DNA from: Phytoactinopolyspora halotolerans
GTDB lineage: Bacteria > Actinomycetota > Actinomycetes > Jiangellales > Jiangellaceae
DNA: 64,000 nt
NCBI RefSeq assembly: GCF_010550675.1
Contig: NZ_JAAGOA010000002.1
Coordinates: forward strand, 124,001-188,000
Reading direction: 5' to 3'
Shown here: piece by piece, positions 62,977-64,000 of the stretch
How positions within the stretch are numbered: position 1 is the stretch's first letter
Layout: the number at the start of each line of letters is the position of its first letter
Program-made: the position numbers and the translations under genes
Notes under the pieces: model-generated
What the model saw: only the letters and a program-made list of their open reading frames with translations
Databases searched by the model: none
What the model was told of the DNA's origin: nothing

Positions 62977-63384
62977 ATGGATGTGCGCGTGGGCGTGGAC
63001 CTGGTCCAGGTGTCCCGGATGCGACGGCTGCTCGACGAACAACCCGCGGCGCAAGCCGAGCTGTTCACCCCGCGGGAGCTCGCCGCCTGTGGCACGGCGC
63101 GCAGCCGGTACGCCCGGCTCGCCGCACGATTCGCGGCGAAGGAAGCGGTGCTCAAGGCGTTCGGCACCGGGCTCGGGCCGCGGATGGCGTGGCATGACGT
63201 CGAGATCGTCAACGAGCCGTGGGGCAGACCCGTGGTGATCCTGCATGGAGAACGCATGCGGTCCCTGGCCGACCGGCTGACCGGCGCACCCGAGATCTCG
63301 ATGTCGCACACCGGCGACGTCGCGTTGGCACACGCCGTGATCGTGATGCGCCCGCGCCCGGTCGCCGCCCGGCCATCCCGCTGA
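62977..63384 (+). CDS. acpS: Holo-ACP synthase (4'-phosphopantetheinyl transferase)
   Basis: Attaches phosphopantetheine from CoA to the ACP. 135 aa. Catalytic residues visible: Asp in VRVGVDLVQVSRM and Glu/Lys in RFAAKEAVLKAFGTG; also EISMSHTGDVALAHAVIV. ATG 62977 chosen; GTG 62959 is in frame. 19 bp after the ACP stop. Its presence inside the cluster suggests a dedicated activation of the neighbouring ACP. Confidence 0.92.
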   Translation: MDVRVGVDLVQVSRMRRLLDEQPAAQAELFTPRELAACGTARSRYARLAARFAAKEAVLKAFGTGLGPRMAWHDVEIVNEPWGRPVVILHGERMRSLADRLTGAPEISMSHTGDVALAHAVIVMRPRPVAARPSR

Positions 63385-63395
63385 TGAGGAGAGAC

Positions 63396-63872
63396 ATGCT
63401 CTTCCACCTGACCGATCGCATCCTCGACTATGAACCCGGGCGTTCGATCCGCGCCTGCAAGGTGACATCCCGGCTGGAGACCTACTGGCGCGAGACACCC
63501 TCGGGGATGAGCATGCCCCGGCCGCTCGTTCTGGAGACGTTGTGCCAGGCGGGCGCCTGGCTGGTGATGCTCCAGACCGACCTGGTCCGCCGTGCGGCGT
63601 TGCTGTCCGTCGGCGAGGTCCGGTTCATCCGGGACGTGCGCCCGGGTGACGTGCTGGTGGCCGACGCCACGGTTGAAGCGTCGTCGGATGAGATGGCGGT
63701 GTTGTCCGGCCAGGTGTCGGTCGACTCGCACCCGGTGATGACCGCGTCCGACCTGATGTGCGCACTGATCGAACCGGCGGAGCTCGATGATCCGGAGATC
63801 ACTCGTCGCCAGCTGGCCGCGCGCACCGATCGGCTCCGCACCGCCGAGCCGGTATCCGGGCGGCCGGGATGA
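63396..63872 (+). CDS. Hotdog-fold 3-hydroxyacyl-ACP dehydratase-like protein (FabZ/FabA-like)
   Basis: 158-aa hotdog protein. [20 protein letters not shown] at the start and [20 protein letters not shown] in the centre hold the active-site helix with Glu; the His usual for FabZ (HFPxxP) is not seen and the equivalent loop reads [13 protein letters not shown] 63396 has GAGGAGA upstream. Probably dehydrates or binds 3-hydroxyacyl-ACP in the cluster pathway. ATGA overlap with the ketosynthase. Confidence 0.85.
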   Translation: MLFHLTDRILDYEPGRSIRACKVTSRLETYWRETPSGMSMPRPLVLETLCQAGAWLVMLQTDLVRRAALLSVGEVRFIRDVRPGDVLVADATVEASSDEMAVLSGQVSVDSHPVMTASDLMCALIEPAELDDPEITRRQLAARTDRLRTAEPVSGRPG

Positions 63873-64000
63873 GCGCGGCGACGCGACGCCGAGTGGTCGT
63901 CACGGGCATCGGAGCGGTGACGCCGCTGGGCAACGACGCACCGCAGACCTGGACGTCGTTGTTGGCCGGACGCAGCGGCGTCCGGGAGATCACGACCTTC
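63869..64000 (+). CDS. Beta-ketoacyl-ACP synthase (KAS II type), 3' end outside window
   Basis: First 44 codons of a ketosynthase: [18 protein letters not shown] then [18 protein letters not shown], the N-terminal block of FabF and related chain-elongating enzymes. The catalytic Cys and His lie beyond the window. ATGA overlap with the dehydratase gene, so it continues the ACP-AcpS-dehydratase operon. Confidence 0.92.
   Translation, partial: MSAATRRRVVVTGIGAVTPLGNDAPQTWTSLLAGRSGVREITTF

Overview
The window is GC-rich DNA with GTG/TTG starts, many 4-base ATGA/GTGA gene overlaps, HAIR/HspR heat-shock control, a bldG orthologue, a Tad/ssd cluster and DtxR-type iron boxes. This points to a high-GC actinobacterium. 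The gene set would fit Jiangella or a relative, but that genus guess is inference only.

Left part (1-9 kb): the 3' end of a bifunctional penicillin-binding protein, gene debris (an ABC-ATPase scrap and a possible DUF234 ATPase scrap) either side of a divergent XRE-regulator/SDR pair, a PEBP-family protein and a DUF3500 protein. Haem locus (6-14 kb): two cell-surface genes (a 993-aa HtaA protein with an LPDTG sorting signal and a smaller HtaA-associated protein) diverge from haem oxygenase-HmuT-HmuU-HmuV. Two DtxR/IdeR-like boxes lie in the shared promoter, so haem capture, import and degradation are probably iron-controlled together. Next come a TetR regulator with a DrrAB-type ABC exporter, and a MocR regulator divergent from an EamA permease.

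Middle (19-40 kb): a core block in an order recalled from Streptomyces (hppA, bldG, helicase) and Mycobacterium tuberculosis (helicase, Tad pilus genes, ssd, HAD-IB, acs). It holds the membrane pyrophosphatase, BldG, a DUF1998 helicase, an EamA permease, seven Tad genes in two transcription units that share a 16-bp promoter element, HAD-IB, PadR/DUF1707, a degenerate Fic protein, an aldo/keto reductase with its divergent LysR regulator, and acs. An acetate module follows (37.7-46 kb): acs, a LytS-like kinase and a LytTR regulator, and two ActP-type symporters. The DUF485 partner gene of the second symporter carries an in-frame amber codon.

Right part (46-64 kb): CocE hydrolase, NarL-type regulator, NAD-dependent epimerase-like protein, a large ATPase LuxR regulator, lactonase, nucleotidyltransferase, ferritin, an acyltransferase-like membrane protein with a 39-aa membrane microprotein, dnaK-grpE-dnaJ-hspR with two HAIR boxes, an orphan ECF sigma factor, and the start of a dedicated acyl-chain cluster (ACP, AcpS, hotdog dehydratase, ketosynthase) that runs off the edge.

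The least explained structure is a pair of 94-bp near-perfect palindromes (19099-19192 and 40953-41046) at the meeting points of convergent genes. They hold the stop codons of the flanking genes, share an identical centre and show a compensatory base-pair change. Two other long hairpins lie near 4.2 and 4.9 kb; the second shares the ATGATCATG core. No CRISPR array, tRNA, rRNA or transposase gene was seen.
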